Shown here one piece after another: positions 62,367 through 64,000 of a stretch of 64,000 nt of DNA (its first letter is position 1; each line of letters begins with the position of its first letter). Under the pieces are notes generated by a model. The model did no database searches. It worked only from the letters and a program-made list of their open reading frames with translations, and was not told the DNA's origin. Location: the NCBI RefSeq assembly GCF_002343915.1, contig NZ_NETK01000001.1, positions 4,784,001 through 4,848,000 of the forward strand. Reading direction: 5' to 3'. The position numbers were made by a program, and so were the translations under genes. The DNA is from Nannocystis exedens. Its GTDB lineage: Bacteria > Myxococcota_A > Polyangia > Nannocystales > Nannocystaceae.

Positions 62367-62966
62367 GTGGGTCGCCCCGAGCCGCTCCCCGACGAACGCA
62401 GCGTGGTCGAGAAGGCCGCCGCCGGGGACCGCCGCGCCTTCGAGCGGCTGTACCGCGCCTACGCGCCGACCTTGTTCTCGTACGTGCTGGTGCCGATGCT
62501 CGGCGACCGCGACGACGCCAACGACTGCCTGCGCGAGACCTTCCTCTCGGCGTACCGGCACTTGCCCAACTTCGTGTGGCAGGACGCGGGCATCTATCCG
62601 TGGCTGAAGACGATGGCGAAGAACAAGGCGCGCGACCTGCTGCGGGCCTCGGGTCGGCGGCAGCGGCTGCGCGGCGCGTTCGAGGAGCACCTCGGCAACG
62701 CCGGCGCGACCGAGCCGAAGAACCCGGCCGAGGAGGAGCTGCAGCGCGACGCCCTGCGGGTCCGCATCGAGGCCGTGCTGTCCGAGCTCAACCCGCGCTA
62801 CGCCCTGGTGCTGCGCCTGCGCTTGCTCGAAGATCGCCCGCGCGAGGAGTGCGCCGCGACTCTGGATGTGAAGATCGGCACGCTCGACGTGCTCCTCTTC
62901 CGCGCGTGCAAAGCCTTCCGCGCCGCGTGCGAAAAACGCGGCCTACCCGTGGGCGCCGAGTTATGA
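62367..62966 (+). CDS. ECF RNA polymerase sigma factor
   Basis: The 199-residue protein (GTG start) has region 2 in AAGDRRAFERLYRAYAPTLFSYV, DRDDANDCLRETFLSAYRHL and YPWLKTMAKNKARDLLRA, and region 4 in LSELNPRYALVLRLRLLEDR plus PREECAATLDVKIGTLDVLLFRACKAFRA. The helix before region 4 is less canonical than in the other sigma factor (ECAATLDVKIGTLDVLLFRA). It should direct RNA polymerase to a small regulon together with the membrane regulator downstream (74 bp away). Confidence 0.88.
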   Translation: MGRPEPLPDERSVVEKAAAGDRRAFERLYRAYAPTLFSYVLVPMLGDRDDANDCLRETFLSAYRHLPNFVWQDAGIYPWLKTMAKNKARDLLRASGRRQRLRGAFEEHLGNAGATEPKNPAEEELQRDALRVRIEAVLSELNPRYALVLRLRLLEDRPREECAATLDVKIGTLDVLLFRACKAFRAACEKRGLPVGAEL

Positions 62967-63039
62967 CTGTCATGGCCTCGCGTAAGCTTCTTCCGGCAGC
63001 CCTCGTTCAGCCACCAGATCGCGCCTTCAGGAGGCTCGC

Positions 63040-63585
63040 ATGACCGGGTCTGATCCGTCCGCCAGTTCCCCCAAGCCCGAAATCGGCCGCGCCGCCGTGC
63101 GCGGCGTCCTCGACCCGGCGTGGGAGGACGAGCTGCGGCGCGGCCAGGAGGCCGAGGGCGAGACCGGCTCGATCGAGGGCGAGCTGGCGATCGTCCGCCT
63201 CCTCCGCCACGCCCGGGCGCCCGAGGCGCTCACGGCCGGCGAGCTCGACAAGTTGTGGTCGGGCGAACTCGCCCCGGCGCTGACGCCGGCGCCGTGGTGG
63301 CGCCGGCGCTGGCTGTGGGGCGCCGTGCCCGCGGTCGCCACCGCCGCGGTCGTGCTGCTGGTCGTCCGCGGGCCCGAGTCGGCTTCTGCCCCCCAGGTGG
63401 CCACGGCCGAGTCCGCCGCGGCGCCGGCCGCTGCGGCCCCCGGGCCGAGCGCCTCGAAGTTGCTCGCGCAGCAGTTCGCCCAGCTCGAGCACGACGCCCG
63501 CCGCGACCTCGACGCCCGGGTCGACGACGACCGCGGCGTCCTTCGACATGACCTTTTGGCCATGTCACTCGGAGACAAGCCATGA
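63040..63585 (+). CDS. Putative anti-sigma membrane protein
   Basis: The 181-residue protein has a cytosolic N-half without Zn-binding cysteines (IVRLLRHARAPEALTAGELDKLW), one membrane helix (RRRWLWGAVPAVATAAVVLLVV, about 88-110), and a Ser/Ala-rich periplasmic part with a helical end (LLAQQFAQLEHDARRDLDA). Its position directly after an ECF sigma gene and its topology suggest an anti-sigma factor or sensor; no known family is certain. The last residues (RGVLRHDLLAMSLGDKP) lie in a CATG14 pair (63547-63578). Its stop overlaps the next ATG. Confidence 0.7.
   Translation: MTGSDPSASSPKPEIGRAAVRGVLDPAWEDELRRGQEAEGETGSIEGELAIVRLLRHARAPEALTAGELDKLWSGELAPALTPAPWWRRRWLWGAVPAVATAAVVLLVVRGPESASAPQVATAESAAAPAAAAPGPSASKLLAQQFAQLEHDARRDLDARVDDDRGVLRHDLLAMSLGDKP
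63547..63578. repeat. CATG14 pair at the end of the putative anti-sigma gene
   Basis: CATGACC-TTTT-GGCCATG (six of seven pairs) is followed by CATGTCA-CTCG-GAGACAA; CATG at 63547 and 63561. It lies upstream of the overlapping next gene rather than at an operon end. Confidence 0.5.
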
Positions 63586-64000
63586 CGCGCCACACGTGGA
63601 TCGCCACGCTCCTCGGCGCCGTCGTCGGCGCCGGCGTGATGCTGGCCGGCCTGGCCCAGGCCGGGCGGCTGGCGCCGGCGCCGCGGCCCGAGGTCCTCGT
63701 CACCCTCGCCCAGACCGTCGAGGCCGAGCACCGGCGCGTCGACCTGCTGCTGAAGCAGCGCGACTACGCCGGCGCGATCGCGGCGCTCGAGCAGATGCGG
63801 ACCATCGCCTGGCCCGAGCCCGCGGTCGCCGGCGACGCCGCCGCGGTGCTGCGCCACGACGTTTATGGCCGCCTGGTCCGCCTCCGCCTCGACCACCCCG
63901 ACGTCGACCCCAAGACCCCCGACGCGCTGGCCGAGCTGGTCGGCGAGGGGCTCGGCGCCGATTACAAGGCGATCGCCACCAACGCGTTCACCGCCCGCCT
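63582..64000 (+). CDS. Exported protein, N-terminal part (3' end outside window)
   Basis: The ATG at 63582 overlaps the previous stop (ATGA) and the frame is open to the window end, giving at least 139 residues. It starts with a signal peptide or membrane anchor (MTRHTWIATLLGAVVGAGVML, AGLAQAGRL). The mature part has helical repeats (TLAQTVEAEHRRVDLLLKQRD, YAGAIAALEQMRTIAWPEP) resembling a TPR or helical hairpin. It is the third gene of the ECF sigma operon and probably acts in the periplasm with the regulator. No family can be named from this part. Confidence 0.7.
   Translation, partial: MTRHTWIATLLGAVVGAGVMLAGLAQAGRLAPAPRPEVLVTLAQTVEAEHRRVDLLLKQRDYAGAIAALEQMRTIAWPEPAVAGDAAAVLRHDVYGRLVRLRLDHPDVDPKTPDALAELVGEGLGADYKAIATNAFTAR

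Overview
The window looks like chromosomal DNA of a very GC-rich myxobacterium, most likely a Nannocystis-like member of the Nannocystaceae (inference). The grounds are the base composition, several lipoproteins with long Ser/Thr/Asp linkers after the lipobox, Cys-rich secreted proteins, a Hanks-type kinase with TPRs, a lysine-rich histone-like protein, and a C-terminal Cys/transmembrane/Arg-cluster tail resembling MYXO-CTERM. I see no rRNA, tRNA, prophage, IS element or CRISPR array. The region reads as stable core/accessory chromosome.

Layout. 1-5.2 kb: secreted or lipoprotein genes, a decayed gene fragment and a zinc alcohol dehydrogenase. 5.3-11.3 kb: minus-strand operon zwf-pgl-gnd-ppsA (oxidative pentose phosphate pathway plus PEP synthase). 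11.4-14.7 kb: a GH63-type glycosidase convergent with a small lipoprotein. 14.9-16.7 kb: three tightly packed genes of unknown function. 16.8-21.7 kb: a DUF2079 membrane protein divergent from sixA-ppk (polyphosphate). 21.8-26.0 kb: two small unknown genes, a PEP-synthase-like protein with an internal tandem repeat, an IHF/HU protein and an unknown gene. 26.1-31.7 kb: an ECF sigma factor with a FecR/TPR regulator, an RRM RNA-binding protein, a GNAT acetyltransferase and a DUF3160 lipoprotein. 32.0-37.3 kb: a DUF971 protein, a lipoprotein, RNase Z and a Ser/Thr kinase. 37.4-42.5 kb: a three-gene acyl-CoA carboxylase operon and an AI-2E-family membrane protein. 43.5-48.0 kb: a histone-like protein, a GAF histidine kinase and unknown genes. 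48.3-55.6 kb: a TonB-like protein, beta-propeller lipoproteins, an alkaline-phosphatase-family lipoprotein, a DUF4920 lipoprotein and a dually anchored surface protein. 55.7-64 kb: an aldehyde dehydrogenase, a membrane protein, a methyltransferase-like protein, a GAF-STAS regulator, a pseudouridine synthase with a radical SAM activase, and an ECF sigma/membrane regulator operon that runs off the window.

The most unusual signal is a dispersed short palindrome, called here CATG14 (working label). Its 18-bp unit is CATGTCC-N4-GGACATG with variants such as CCTGTCC-N4-GGACAGG. Units chain at an exact 14-bp period because the self-complementary CATG end of one unit is the start of the next. I count more than 30 matches of varying quality. 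Multi-unit arrays sit mainly between convergent genes, while single units lie in frame inside coding sequences, mostly in variable segments, and in two cases carry the start codon. They behave like a proliferating, coding-compatible palindromic repeat that may also terminate transcription; that function is inference.
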